Assembly (NCBI GenBank): GCA_045603745.1
Contig: JAZUMQ010000003.1
Coordinates: forward strand, 1-64,000
From: RGIG995 sp045603745
Lineage (GTDB): Bacteria > Bacillota > Clostridia > Oscillospirales > UBA644
Reading direction: 5' to 3'
Length of the DNA stretch: 64,000 nucleotides
Part shown: positions 7,294 through 15,539 of the stretch, in pieces
Layout of the letters: each line of letters starts with the position of its first letter
Numbering within the stretch: position 1 is the first letter of the stretch
The notes under the pieces: generated by a model
What the model saw: only the letters and a program-made list of their open reading frames with translations
Database searches by the model: none
What the model was told of the DNA's origin: nothing
Position numbers and translations under genes: made by a program

Positions 7294-9091
7294 CCAACTT
7301 GAGCACCGCCATAAAGGCCTCCTGAGGAACTTCGATGGTTCCCAGTTGGCGCATACGCTTCTTTCCTTCTTTTTGTTTTTCGAGAAGTTTTTTCTTTCGG
7401 GTAATATCGCCGCCGTAACATTTCGCCAAAACGTCTTTTCGCATGGCGCGAACCGTTTCGCGGGCAATGATCTTAGACCCGATTGCCGCCTGGATCGGGA
7501 CTTCAAACAGCTGGCGGGGAATATTTTCCTTTAATTTTTCGGTCAATTTCCGTCCACGAGCGTAAGCACGCTCCGCAGGGACGATAAAGGACAATGCGTC
7601 CACCACTTCCCCATTGAGAAGAATATCCAACTTAACAAGATCGCTTTTGACGTAGCGGGAGAATTCATAGTCCAAAGAGGCGTATCCTCTGGTACGGGCT
7701 TTCAACGTATCGAAGAAATCGTAAATAATTTCATTGAGGGGCATATCGTAATGCAGATCTACCCGAGAAGCGTCGATATATTCCATGGTTTTGAACACGC
7801 CGCGACGTTCTTTGCAAAGATCCATAACGGTGCCGACGAATTCCGAGGGGGCGATAATATCGGTCTTTACGATAGGTTCTTCCGCCTCCAAAATCGAACC
7901 GGGCGAAGGATAATTTGTGGGGTTATCAATATAGACCGTGCTTCCGTCGGTCATAGTAAGACGATAAACAACGCCGGGGGCAGTGGTAATCAAGTCGAGA
8001 TTGAATTCCCGTTCGATGCGTTCTTGCATAATTTCCATGTGCAAAAGACCTAAAAATCCGCAACGGAATCCAAAGCCCAAAGCAATGGAGTGTTCCGGCT
8101 CATAGGTCATGGAAGCGTCGTTAAGGCTTAATTTATCCAAGGCGTCCCGAAGATCTTCATAACGCGATCCGTCGGCGCAGTAAATACCGCAATAAACCAT
8201 GGGATTGGCTTTTTTATAACCGGGCAAGGGCGCCAATGCGGGGGATTCGGCAAGGGTGACCGTATCGCCGACTCGAGTATCGCTGACAGTTTTGATGCTC
8301 GCCATGATATATCCGACTTCGCCGGCGCGCAAGGTGTCTGCCGGTCTGCAACCGAAGGGAGAAAGATAACCGATCTCCACCACGTCGAATTCCGCACCGG
8401 TTGCCATCATACGGATTTTCTGCCCTTTCGACAGAGAGCCGTCCATAACCCGGACGTAAACGACGACACCTCGATAAGCATCGTAATAGGAGTCAAAGAT
8501 CAGCGCTTTCAACGGCGCAGAAGAATCTCCTTTTGGGGCGGGAACTTCCCGAACGACCTGCTCCAATACATCTTGAATATTCAGTCCGTTTTTGGCAGAG
8601 ATGCGGGGAGCATCTTCCGCGGGAATTCCGATGGTATCTTCAATTTCCCGAATGACCCGATCAGGGTCTGCGGCGGGAAGATCGATTTTATTGATGACCG
8701 GAAGGATCTCCAGATCTCCGTCAATAGCAAGATAGGTATTGGCTAAGGTTTGTGCTTCGATCCCCTGCGATGCGTCCACCACCAACAGTGCGCCTTCGCA
8801 AGCCGCAAGTGCACGGGAGACTTCGTAGTGAAAGTCCACGTGTCCCGGGGTGTCGATCAAGTTCAGAATATAAGTTTCTCCGTCGGAGGCTTTATATTCC
8901 AATTTGACGGCTCGGGCTTTGATGGTGATCCCGTGCTCTTTTTCCAGATCCATATTATCGAGAACCTGGTCTTCCATTTCCCGCTTTTCCACGGTTTCGG
9001 TCAATTCCAAAAGGCGGTCTGCCAACGTAGACTTGCCGTGGTCAATATGGGCAATGATGGAAAAATTGCGGATTTTGGAAATATCGTACAT
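7286..9091 (-). CDS. lepA: Elongation factor 4 (LepA)
   Basis: A 601-residue translational GTPase. The G motifs AHIDHGKST, DTPGHVDF and NKIDLP are intact; EF-G-like domains follow, with the LepA-specific C-terminal domain ending with the RKKKLLEKQKEGKKRMR basic segment. EF4 acts on stalled or stressed ribosomes. GGAGG precedes ATG 9091 and a consensus promoter (9133-9161) lies behind it; hemW is downstream in the same operon. Confidence 0.95.
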   Translation of the reverse strand: MYDISKIRNFSIIAHIDHGKSTLADRLLELTETVEKREMEDQVLDNMDLEKEHGITIKARAVKLEYKASDGETYILNLIDTPGHVDFHYEVSRALAACEGALLVVDASQGIEAQTLANTYLAIDGDLEILPVINKIDLPAADPDRVIREIEDTIGIPAEDAPRISAKNGLNIQDVLEQVVREVPAPKGDSSAPLKALIFDSYYDAYRGVVVYVRVMDGSLSKGQKIRMMATGAEFDVVEIGYLSPFGCRPADTLRAGEVGYIMASIKTVSDTRVGDTVTLAESPALAPLPGYKKANPMVYCGIYCADGSRYEDLRDALDKLSLNDASMTYEPEHSIALGFGFRCGFLGLLHMEIMQERIEREFNLDLITTAPGVVYRLTMTDGSTVYIDNPTNYPSPGSILEAEEPIVKTDIIAPSEFVGTVMDLCKERRGVFKTMEYIDASRVDLHYDMPLNEIIYDFFDTLKARTRGYASLDYEFSRYVKSDLVKLDILLNGEVVDALSFIVPAERAYARGRKLTEKLKENIPRQLFEVPIQAAIGSKIIARETVRAMRKDVLAKCYGGDITRKKKLLEKQKEGKKRMRQLGTIEVPQEAFMAVLKLDE

Positions 9092-9132
9092 TCTGTTCCT
9101 CCGAATGGGGTTATATCAAAAATTCTCTTTCT

Positions 9133-9161
9133 ATTATATCCGAATCTTTCGATTTTGTCAA
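9133..9161 (-). promoter_or_regulatory. lepA-hemW promoter
   Basis: TTGACA (9156-9161) and TATAAT (9133-9138) on the minus strand, 17 bases apart: a full consensus match. Confidence 0.75.
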
Positions 9162-9181
9162 GCATTTCTTTCAATTCCGAC

Positions 9182-9210
9182 TTGATTTTCTTATTTAAAT
9201 ATGTTATAAT
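9182..9210 (+). promoter_or_regulatory. Promoter of the NYN-domain gene
   Basis: TTGATT (9182-9187) and TATAAT (9205-9210), 17 bases apart, divergent from the lepA promoter. Confidence 0.65.
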
Positions 9211-9242
9211 GGAATTAAATATGTAAGAAAGGAGGAAAACCC

Positions 9243-10061
9243 ATGGGACTATTTCAAAAAATAAGCCGAAAAAAAACTTACACCGTAAGCGATAGCCAAC
9301 AAAAACCCACGGCCGCGGTCTTTGTGGATTTTGAACATTGGTTCATTGCATTGAACAATATGTATCACGCGAAACCCGACTACAAAGGTTGGCTGAAAGA
9401 TCTGAATAAACGAGTCAACGTAGAAGAAATCGTGTTTTTTGCAGATTTTTCCAATCAGAATCTTTCCAAAGAGATTCCTCGTATCCGGGAATTTACAAAC
9501 CGAATCATTGAGACAAAAAACCCGGACCCTCGTTACAAAAAAGATTTTACCGATTTCATTATGTTAGACAGTATTTACCAAAAAGCAATGTTCAATCGGA
9601 ACGTGGACACCTTTGTCCTTTTTACGGGAGACGCGCATTTTTCTTCCGTCGTCAGCTTTTTGGTTAACCGTTGCGGAAAAGAAGTTGGGGTATACGGCGT
9701 AAAAGATTCCTTCAGTCAACAGTTAAAAAACACGGCTTCCTGGTTCGTTGAGGTGGGAAAGCCGATTCAGGAAAATCCCAACGATGTCTATTATAAAATG
9801 CTTTTTTCCAGTCTTGCCAATGCGGAAAACAAACATCGGAAAAATGCAAAACCCACCTTCCAAAAAACGGTAGCGGTCGTTGCGAATTATCATAAGATTC
9901 CCCAAAAGACCATTCAAAAAGCGCTGGAAAAGATGATTGAAGAACAGTATGTGATCCGAGAGAGAACCGGAAAGGCAAAGCCCGGCGATCCGCTGGTCCT
10001 CAACTGGAAACGATGCGCTCAAAATCCCCTATTCACAGCCCACGTTCAAACCGACCAATAA
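9243..10061 (+). CDS. NYN-domain protein (LabA/DUF88-like putative RNase) with C-terminal winged helix
   Basis: A 272-residue cytoplasmic protein. Residues 22-175 form a NYN/PIN-like nuclease domain: AVFVDFEHW (Asp29), DFTDFIMLDS (Asp104, Asp109) and FTGDAHF (Asp130) supply the acidic metal-binding residues, followed by VGVYG. Residues 205-260 look like a winged helix (AVVANYHKIPQKTIQKAL), as in LabA/OST-HTH architectures that bind RNA. AAAGGAGG lies 8 bases before ATG 9243. The role is likely RNA cleavage or processing; the target is unknown. Probably cotranscribed with the next two genes. Confidence 0.75.
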   Translation: MGLFQKISRKKTYTVSDSQQKPTAAVFVDFEHWFIALNNMYHAKPDYKGWLKDLNKRVNVEEIVFFADFSNQNLSKEIPRIREFTNRIIETKNPDPRYKKDFTDFIMLDSIYQKAMFNRNVDTFVLFTGDAHFSSVVSFLVNRCGKEVGVYGVKDSFSQQLKNTASWFVEVGKPIQENPNDVYYKMLFSSLANAENKHRKNAKPTFQKTVAVVANYHKIPQKTIQKALEKMIEEQYVIRERTGKAKPGDPLVLNWKRCAQNPLFTAHVQTDQ

Positions 10062-10076
10062 CGGAGGCACACGGAA

Positions 10077-11024
10077 TTGAGAAAAATCATAACATTGCTT
10101 CTGACCTTAACCCTTATCGTCGCGATCCCCATCTCTTCTCTTGCGGCAACGGCAAACGTTGCGACGGAATTGACTCAAGTCAGAAGTTATTACACCGAAC
10201 AAAAAGAACTGACCTCTTTTGAAGAAACTCTCGCCATGGCTTCCATGGGAATGTTGATTGGGAAAACCGCCTTTATTCCGGAAAATGACGGAACGGCAGG
10301 AGGACTTGCAAAAAGAATTCTTGCTATCAGTGCCACAGGCGAGATTCCGGAAAATGATCCGGACGTTCAAACGCTGAAAGACTTTCAAAACTCGGACGGA
10401 GCCTTTGGGAACGTGGAAAGCCATTGTCTTTCCCTTTTGGCAATGGCAAGCCGCAAGGAGATTTACAACAGTGCAAAGGCTTACGAATGGCTGATACAAC
10501 AACAGAGCGAAAACGGCTCTTTTTCCGATTCTCCCAAAAATACGGCACTGGCGATTTCTGCCCTTTCTCTTTCTAAAAATGAGAAGGAAATGACTGCAAT
10601 ATCGAAAGCCGTAGCGTACTTAACGGGGTACAAAGCAGACAATGAAATTGATCTCTGTTGGCAGATCATAGGAATTACCGACGGCGGGGTGGACGCTACC
10701 ACTGCGGCGGATCGGAAGTTTTTAGAAACGCTCCTCTCCTATCAAAATTCCGAAGATCATTCCTTTTATCGCTCCGAAAATGATTCCGAAACCGATCCGG
10801 AAGCAACGGTAATGGCGTTGGCGGCACTGGATTCCATCAATGAAGATTCCAGTATGTTTCAACGTCTCGCAAAAGATGGAAAATTGACCTTTTTTGATCC
10901 GGCAGAAGTAAAGCCGCTTCTCATATTTGCAGGAGTGATGCTGGGTGTTTCCATCGCATTTTGGATTTACATTTTTGCTCATAAAAAGAGCACGAAGACT
11001 TTGGAAGAAACGAAAACCCATTGA
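10077..11024 (+). CDS. Exported toroid-repeat (prenyltransferase/squalene-cyclase-like) membrane protein
   Basis: A 315-residue protein with TTG start at 10077 (GGAGG 10 bases upstream). It has a signal peptide (residues 1-23, ending SLAA), an extracytoplasmic alpha/alpha-toroid region, and one C-terminal membrane helix (about 282-302) with a basic cytoplasmic tail. Toroid repeats are shown by the recurring QxSxGxF-type turns: LKDFQNSDGAFG, QQSENGSFSDS and LLSYQNSEDHSFY, each after an alanine-rich helix. Such folds occur in prenyltransferases, terpene cyclases and surface proteins; no Asp-rich catalytic motif is visible, so a binding or scaffolding role at the cell surface is more likely than catalysis. 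Confidence 0.6.
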   Translation: MRKIITLLLTLTLIVAIPISSLAATANVATELTQVRSYYTEQKELTSFEETLAMASMGMLIGKTAFIPENDGTAGGLAKRILAISATGEIPENDPDVQTLKDFQNSDGAFGNVESHCLSLLAMASRKEIYNSAKAYEWLIQQQSENGSFSDSPKNTALAISALSLSKNEKEMTAISKAVAYLTGYKADNEIDLCWQIIGITDGGVDATTAADRKFLETLLSYQNSEDHSFYRSENDSETDPEATVMALAALDSINEDSSMFQRLAKDGKLTFFDPAEVKPLLIFAGVMLGVSIAFWIYIFAHKKSTKTLEETKTH

Positions 11025-11038
11025 AAGGATCGAACGTC

Positions 11039-11806
11039 ATGTTGATTCCCGTATGGAAAAGCGAAATCCCCTATTTTGACCCCGAAAAAGGACAAGCAGC
11101 CCCTACCCTGATTCCCCATCTTTTACCGGGAGAAAATAATCCTTGCTGTATCGTGATTCCGGGCGGTGGGTACAGCCACAAGTCAATGGATCACGAAGGA
11201 AAACAAATTGCGGAATGGCTGAACACCATCGGCATCAGTGCATTCGTTCTGGATTATCGGATTGGCCCGGAATATGACGGACGAGCCTTTTTGGCAGACG
11301 GTCAGCAAGCAATCCGTACCGTTCGCGAAGGTGCAAAGGAGTTCGGCATCGACCCAAATCGCTTGGGTGTTTGCGGTTTTTCCGCCGGAGGACATTTGGC
11401 CGGAAGTTGTGCGACTATGTATAAAACTCCGGAAGAACGTCCGGACTTTGCCATTTTATGCTACGGCGTTCTGACCCTGGGAGTAAAAACCCACGGCGGA
11501 ACTGCTCGACACTTTTTGGGTGACCGTGCCGGCGACGAAGAATACGTCAAACAATCGTCCCCCATCAACCGGGTCACCCCCGACTGTCCCCCCATGTTTT
11601 TGTGGACGACCATCACCGACAACGCCGTTCCCCCAAAGGAAAACACCTTTGCTATGGAAAAAGCCTGCAGAAAAGCCGGTATTCCCTATCGGTTTATTTG
11701 CTACGACCACGGAAGCCACGGCTTGGGGATTCCAAAAAACGATCCGGAAATTGCATCTTGGACCATTGAATGTGAGAAATTCCTGAAAAAGCAAAATATC
11801 ATCTGA
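11039..11806 (+). CDS. Alpha/beta hydrolase, acetyl-esterase-like
   Basis: A 255-residue cytoplasmic esterase of the BD-FAE/Aes type. The oxyanion segment IPGGGYSHKS is at 40-49, the nucleophile elbow GFSAGGH at 113-119 (Ser115), the acid in TITDNAVP and the catalytic His in DHGSHGLG near the C terminus. Members remove acetyl or other acyl groups from sugars such as xylan oligomers. I chose ATG 11039 with AAAGGA 9 bases upstream; an in-frame TTG at 11021 overlaps the previous stop. Terminator follows directly. Confidence 0.8.
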   Translation: MLIPVWKSEIPYFDPEKGQAAPTLIPHLLPGENNPCCIVIPGGGYSHKSMDHEGKQIAEWLNTIGISAFVLDYRIGPEYDGRAFLADGQQAIRTVREGAKEFGIDPNRLGVCGFSAGGHLAGSCATMYKTPEERPDFAILCYGVLTLGVKTHGGTARHFLGDRAGDEEYVKQSSPINRVTPDCPPMFLWTTITDNAVPPKENTFAMEKACRKAGIPYRFICYDHGSHGLGIPKNDPEIASWTIECEKFLKKQNII

Positions 11807-11810
11807 ATAT

Positions 11811-11842
11811 AAAAATGCTTCGGAAGATTCCGAAGCATTTTT
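11811..11842. terminator. Bidirectional terminator
   Basis: A perfect 15-bp stem (11811-11825 with 11828-11842) around GA, with A and T runs inside the stem ends, between the convergent esterase and membrane-protein genes. Confidence 0.85.
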
Positions 11843-11858
11843 ATGTATTTAATAAAAC

Positions 11859-12215
11859 TTATTTCAAAATGGTAATTCCGCCGATAACGGGAAGTTTTTC
11901 TTCCTTATCGTTGACCGCGTTGATGATTCCGACGACGATGAGAACGGCGACGAGAATTCCGGCAATAAAGCCGATCAGACCGACGATCCAATTCATAATC
12001 CCGAACAGGATTCCGATAATACCGCCAATCTTGGCAATTCCGCCGAGAATTGCTCCGACAATAGAAAGAACGATTTCAATGCCGGTACCAAAAATGCCAA
12101 GGACAAGCCCCTGATTCAAGTGGAATTTTGCGTTTTCTTTATCCCCGGCAAGGTAGGCAACCAACCAGCCGATGATGGTGCAATACGAAACGATGGAAGT
12201 GACTTTCTTGTTCAT
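11859..12215 (-). CDS. Small membrane protein, DUF4870/Tic20-like
   Basis: A 118-residue protein with about four membrane helices and very high Gly/Ile content. The first segment SYCTIIGWLVAYLAGD and the motif KFHLNQGLVL after it match the DUF4870 (COG3296) pattern, whose function is unknown. AGAGAGG precedes ATG 12215. It lies 58 bases downstream of tRNA-Thr and its hairpin, and may be transcribed partly from the tRNA promoter. Confidence 0.65.
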   Translation of the reverse strand: MNKKVTSIVSYCTIIGWLVAYLAGDKENAKFHLNQGLVLGIFGTGIEIVLSIVGAILGGIAKIGGIIGILFGIMNWIVGLIGFIAGILVAVLIVVGIINAVNDKEEKLPVIGGITILK

Positions 12216-12242
12216 GTAAAAAACCTCTCTTTAAAAATTCTT

Positions 12243-12262
12243 CCGTCCCGCAAAAGGGACGG
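12243..12262 (-). terminator. Hairpin after tRNA-Thr, probable terminator
   Basis: CCGTCCC (12243-12249) pairs with GGGACGG (12256-12262). On the minus strand it is followed by an A/T-rich tract with five T, so termination may be partial and allow reading into the membrane-protein gene. Confidence 0.5.
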
Positions 12263-12273
12263 GAGTTGTTTTT

Positions 12274-12349
12274 TGGAGCTGGTAATCGGATTCGAACCGA
12301 TGACCTGTTCATTACGAGTGAACTGCTCTACCGACTGAGCCATACCAGC
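12274..12349 (-). tRNA. tRNA-Thr (anticodon CGT)
   Basis: A 76-base tRNA that folds completely: acceptor GCTGGTA with TACCAGC, D arm GCTC/GAGC, anticodon stem GTTCA/TGAAC with loop CTCGTAA (anticodon CGT, reads ACG), T arm ATCGG/CCGAT with loop TTCGAAT, and encoded CCA (TGG at 12274-12276 on the plus strand). Confidence 0.97.
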
Positions 12350-12353
12350 AGAT

Positions 12354-12375
12354 TGCGGCACACCCATGCCGCAAG
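12354..12375 (-). promoter_or_regulatory. Hairpin in the 5' leader of tRNA-Thr
   Basis: TTGCGGCA and TGCCGCAA form a perfect 8-bp stem five bases before the mature tRNA 5' end, within the precursor removed by RNase P. Confidence 0.5.
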
Positions 12376-12395
12376 ATATTCAAATCACGAGTACT

Positions 12396-12424
12396 ATTAT
12401 AACATATCCGAGGAATAAATTCAA
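12396..12424 (-). promoter_or_regulatory. tRNA-Thr promoter
   Basis: TTGAAT (12419-12424) and TATAAT (12396-12401) on the minus strand, 17 bases apart. Confidence 0.65.
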
Positions 12425-12474
12425 TGAAAAAAGTGTTACATTTTCACTTTTTATCAAATTCTTCCGAAAACTTC

Positions 12475-12938
12475 TTAATAGAGATTGGAAGCGGTAACAT
12501 TTTTCAGCCAACTATTCAGCTCCAATGTCAGTCTCAAATTTCCGTCCTTATCTTGAGAATAGGGAAACACCGGCTGTTCCAATTCTTCAATCCAATCGAC
12601 TTCTCCACTGCAATAAGATTTGAGAAAACCGCGAAGCAGCGGTAGCGTCGTCCGCCCCGGGATTATAGCATTTTTCCGCATAAAGAACCAGAGATGGAAG
12701 ATTACTGAACTGGGAGGCTTCTCCACCGTTATCTCCCCAACCGGTAACAATAACCTCATTACAACCGTTGCAAAGGCAGGCGTCCAAATGTATCAAAGCT
12801 CGGGAATAAGAAGCCTTATTGTGGGGAGCAAATCGACACAGAGATTCCGTCCGAAGCCTCTTCGTGAGACAACAAAGACAGAACATCAGAAACCGGCAGG
12901 ACGAGTTCCTCAGGAAGATCCTGAAATTTAAGCTTCAT
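12475..12938 (-). pseudogene. Decayed GH20-like beta-N-acetylhexosaminidase gene
   Basis: A relic spread over all three minus frames. From ATG 12938 the first frame gives MKLKFQDLPEELVLPVSDVL, typical of the N terminus of clostridial GH20-like enzymes, and ends at a TAA. A second frame (to about 12587) carries the C-terminal family block VTGWGDNGGEASQFSNLP followed by VLYAEKCYNPGADD. A third frame (to 12475) holds the tail WIEELEQPVFPYSQD. The catalytic barrel between the ends is missing, so there was a large internal deletion plus at least two frameshifts. The functional gene would have cleaved GlcNAc or GalNAc from glycans. Confidence 0.55.
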
Positions 12939-12985
12939 AATACAAAGCTCTTTTTTACTTTATCCTTACGACATATGTTTATAAA

Positions 12986-14137
12986 TTACATTTTTCGACG
13001 GCGATTTCCGAACCGAAGAGTCAGATCGGGTTTCATGCGAACGCTTTGAGCAAGTCCAATAGCAAAAAAAGAAGAAAGAACCGATGAGCCACCGGCGCTG
13101 ATGAAAGGCAACGTAACGCCGATAACGGGAGAAACTCCGATACACATTCCCACGTTCATTACAGATTGCACCGCAAACATTGCCGCAAGACCGAAACAGA
13201 TGAGTTTTCCCGCATCGTCCTTGGCAAATTTCGCGCCGCGGGCAAGCAAAAATACTAAAAGAGTCAATAAAGCCAAGACAAAAAGACAACCAATGAAGCC
13301 GAATTCTTCTCCGATAACGGAATAGATAAAGTCGGTATGACTTTCGGGGAGCAATTCGTTTTGGGACTGAACGCCCTCTCCGTAACCAAGTCCGGTCAAT
13401 CCGCCGGACCCGATGGCGATCTTGGAAAGAATGGGCTGATAGCCGAAATCCAAAGGATCCAATTCCGGGTTAAGGCTAAACAAAATACGTTTTTTATGAT
13501 AATCTTTCAAGACAAAGTTCCAAAGAACCGGGAAGGCAGCAACCAATACCACACCGGAAAGCAGAAAATATCGATACTGCAAACCTGCCATGTAAAGAAT
13601 GACGACCAAAGTCCCGCAATAAACCAGTGCCGTTCCAAAATCCCCCTGAATGCAAATAGGAATAAAATAGGCAAAAAAGTGGAGGACCAAAAACGCGAGG
13701 GTGGAAATACGGTTCAACGAATCCGAAACCTTGGAAACGTGGGTAGAAAAGGTCAAAATAAAGGCAACCTTGGCAAATTCCGACGGTTGAACACTGACAA
13801 ATCCCAAATCGAGCCAGTTGGTATTTCCCCCGGAATAATTGCCGATGAACGCCGTGGCCAACAACACTGCGGCACAAATTCCAACGATGGGAACAGAAAA
13901 ATGTCCCAAAAGAGAATAGTCGATCTTGGAGAAGATAAACACAATCAAAAGTCCGACACAAATACCGATGGTTTGAATCATCATATCGTGATCGTGATTA
14001 TTTCCTGCCGCGGTGGCGGTGTTGACGGCGGCAAGTCCAAAGCCGGCAAGCAAAAGGGCGACGAGCAGAAGCCCTTTGTCCAAGGAAGCAAAATACTCCG
14101 ATACGGAGTACGAAAAATCACCCAAACGGCGCCTCAT
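12986..14137 (-). CDS. rodA: RodA/FtsW/SpoVE family peptidoglycan polymerase
   Basis: A 383-residue SEDS protein with about ten membrane helices. Family blocks are present: WLDLGFVSVQPSEFAK, the TGLGYGEG loop, PESHTDFIYSVIGEEFGFIG and LPFISAGGSS. SEDS proteins polymerise lipid II glycan strands with a partner PBP2. The short N terminus and the absence of adjacent division genes favour RodA over FtsW; SpoVE cannot be excluded. GGGGAC precedes ATG 14137, with a consensus promoter upstream. Confidence 0.85.
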   Translation of the reverse strand: MRRRLGDFSYSVSEYFASLDKGLLLVALLLAGFGLAAVNTATAAGNNHDHDMMIQTIGICVGLLIVFIFSKIDYSLLGHFSVPIVGICAAVLLATAFIGNYSGGNTNWLDLGFVSVQPSEFAKVAFILTFSTHVSKVSDSLNRISTLAFLVLHFFAYFIPICIQGDFGTALVYCGTLVVILYMAGLQYRYFLLSGVVLVAAFPVLWNFVLKDYHKKRILFSLNPELDPLDFGYQPILSKIAIGSGGLTGLGYGEGVQSQNELLPESHTDFIYSVIGEEFGFIGCLFVLALLTLLVFLLARGAKFAKDDAGKLICFGLAAMFAVQSVMNVGMCIGVSPVIGVTLPFISAGGSSVLSSFFAIGLAQSVRMKPDLTLRFGNRRRKM

Positions 14138-14167
14138 ATAACGTCCCCTTTCTGTCTTAATAAGTAT

Positions 14168-14196
14168 ATTATAAAGGAATCAACGGCATTTGTCAA
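14168..14196 (-). promoter_or_regulatory. rodA promoter
   Basis: TTGACA (14191-14196) and TATAAT (14168-14173) on the minus strand, 17 bases apart. Confidence 0.75.
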
Positions 14197-14262
14197 GAGT
14201 TTTTGGGGCATATTGCGGAATTATTCAAAATATAAATAAACATAACGCCTTTGGAGGAAAAT

Positions 14263-14859
14263 ATGAGAACAAAAGGGATAGAACAATTAAAACAATCCGC
14301 CATAATTACGTTGCTTCTTTTTGCGGGAACCATAGCGGGATTCGGAATCGTAGGTTTGATTCCGAAGGCAAACGATTCGGAAGTACCGACGGTAAAAACA
14401 GAAGAACCGGCCTTTGCGGAAGAGGTGCTTGCCATTTTGCCGCAAGAAGAAACGGTGACGGTATTTTCCGGATTTCAAGCACCGTTGATAGGAACGATTT
14501 CTTCCTCTTACGGATACCGAAGTGACCCCTTTTCGGAGGATATTCGCTATCACAAAGGCGTGGACGTGGCAGTTTCAGAGGGAACGGAAGTTTTTGCTAC
14601 CGCAAAAGGAACGGTGAAAGAATCGTCCTATAACAGAATCGGAGGGAATTACGTGGTGTTGGATCATGGAAACGGCATTGAAAGTTATTACGGACACCTA
14701 CAGACCCGCACGGTTTCGGTGGGTGACACGGTGGATCAAGGGCAAGTCATTGGGCTTTCAGGAAGAACCGGGAAAGTTACCGGAGCCCATTTACATTTTC
14801 AACTTATATACAATCAACGGACGGTCGATCCGGAAAAATACATCGACCTGACGCCATGA
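14263..14859 (+). CDS. Membrane-anchored M23 (LytM) peptidase, SpoIVFA-like
   Basis: A 198-residue protein: one N-terminal membrane helix (11-33), a linker, and an M23 domain (75-195). Zinc ligands His97, Asp101 (HKGVD) and His178, plus catalytic His145 and His176 (GAHLHF), are all present. It overlaps the following M50 protease by ATGA. That pairing mirrors SpoIVFA-SpoIVFB of Bacillus, where a LytM-fold membrane protein controls the intramembrane protease that processes pro-sigma-K; a SpoIIQ-like or plain endopeptidase role is the alternative. Start ATG 14263 has GGAGG 5 bases upstream. Confidence 0.7.
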   Translation: MRTKGIEQLKQSAIITLLLFAGTIAGFGIVGLIPKANDSEVPTVKTEEPAFAEEVLAILPQEETVTVFSGFQAPLIGTISSSYGYRSDPFSEDIRYHKGVDVAVSEGTEVFATAKGTVKESSYNRIGGNYVVLDHGNGIESYYGHLQTRTVSVGDTVDQGQVIGLSGRTGKVTGAHLHFQLIYNQRTVDPEKYIDLTP

Positions 14860-15446
14860 CCAGGTTCAAGATTCACCCGACGGTCTGTTTGGCGGCATTA
14901 TTTCCCTGCCTTGGAATTTTGACCTGGGGACAAACCGGCTTGCTTTGGCTTTCTGCCCTTTTGCACGAATTTGCCCACATCGTCGCTTATCGCATTTGCG
15001 GAACGAAGATGGAGCGGGTGGAGCTTCTCCCCTTCGGAATCTGTGCCATTCCAAAAAATCCGCTGAAGATCTCCCCTGCAAACGAAGTTTTTTGTGCGGC
15101 GGCAGGACCGACGGTTAATCTTGTGATTACATTGCTTCTTCTGGCGTTTCCTTTTCCGGCAGAAAGTGAAACGGTACGCTATTTTTTGTATTGCAACGGA
15201 GCACTGTTTTTTATCAATATTCTTCCGACCCTTCCCTTAGATGGGGGAAGAATCCTTTATTATGCGCTGGCGAGGAAATGGAATGCGGAAATTTGCGAAA
15301 AGGTTTGTTACCGATGTGGGTTGGTTTTATTGATTTTTCTCTTGTATCCGGTGTGTACAACGCTTTTTGCGGAAAAAAATCCTTCTTTAGCGATGATTTG
15401 GGGGTATTTGGCGATATATACGGTTCTTCGACGGGGTTCGATATGA
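14856..15446 (+). CDS. M50 site-2 protease, SpoIVFB-like
   Basis: A 196-residue polytopic intramembrane metalloprotease. The zinc motif HEFAH is at 37-41 and the third-ligand motif NILPTLPLDGG at 121-131 (Asp129). No PDZ or CBS domain is present, so it is the short form typical of SpoIVFB-like sporulation proteases. Its ATG overlaps the stop of the M23 gene by 4 bases, implying coupled translation and a shared complex. In Bacillus, SpoIVFB cuts pro-sigma-K in the mother cell; that substrate is inferred here by context only. Confidence 0.75.
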   Translation: MTRFKIHPTVCLAALFPCLGILTWGQTGLLWLSALLHEFAHIVAYRICGTKMERVELLPFGICAIPKNPLKISPANEVFCAAAGPTVNLVITLLLLAFPFPAESETVRYFLYCNGALFFINILPTLPLDGGRILYYALARKWNAEICEKVCYRCGLVLLIFLLYPVCTTLFAEKNPSLAMIWGYLAIYTVLRRGSI

Positions 15447-15474
15447 ATTTTTTCCGACTTTTCGGCGAATGGGA

Positions 15475-15503
15475 TTGCAAATATAAAAAAAATATGATAT
15501 AAT
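15475..15503 (+). promoter_or_regulatory. Promoter of the DUF4364-divIVA-like operon
   Basis: TTGCAA (15475-15480) and TATAAT (15498-15503), 17 bases apart. Confidence 0.65.
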
Positions 15504-15539
15504 ATAGTATCTATAAGCATCCTCGGGAGGTGAACCGGC

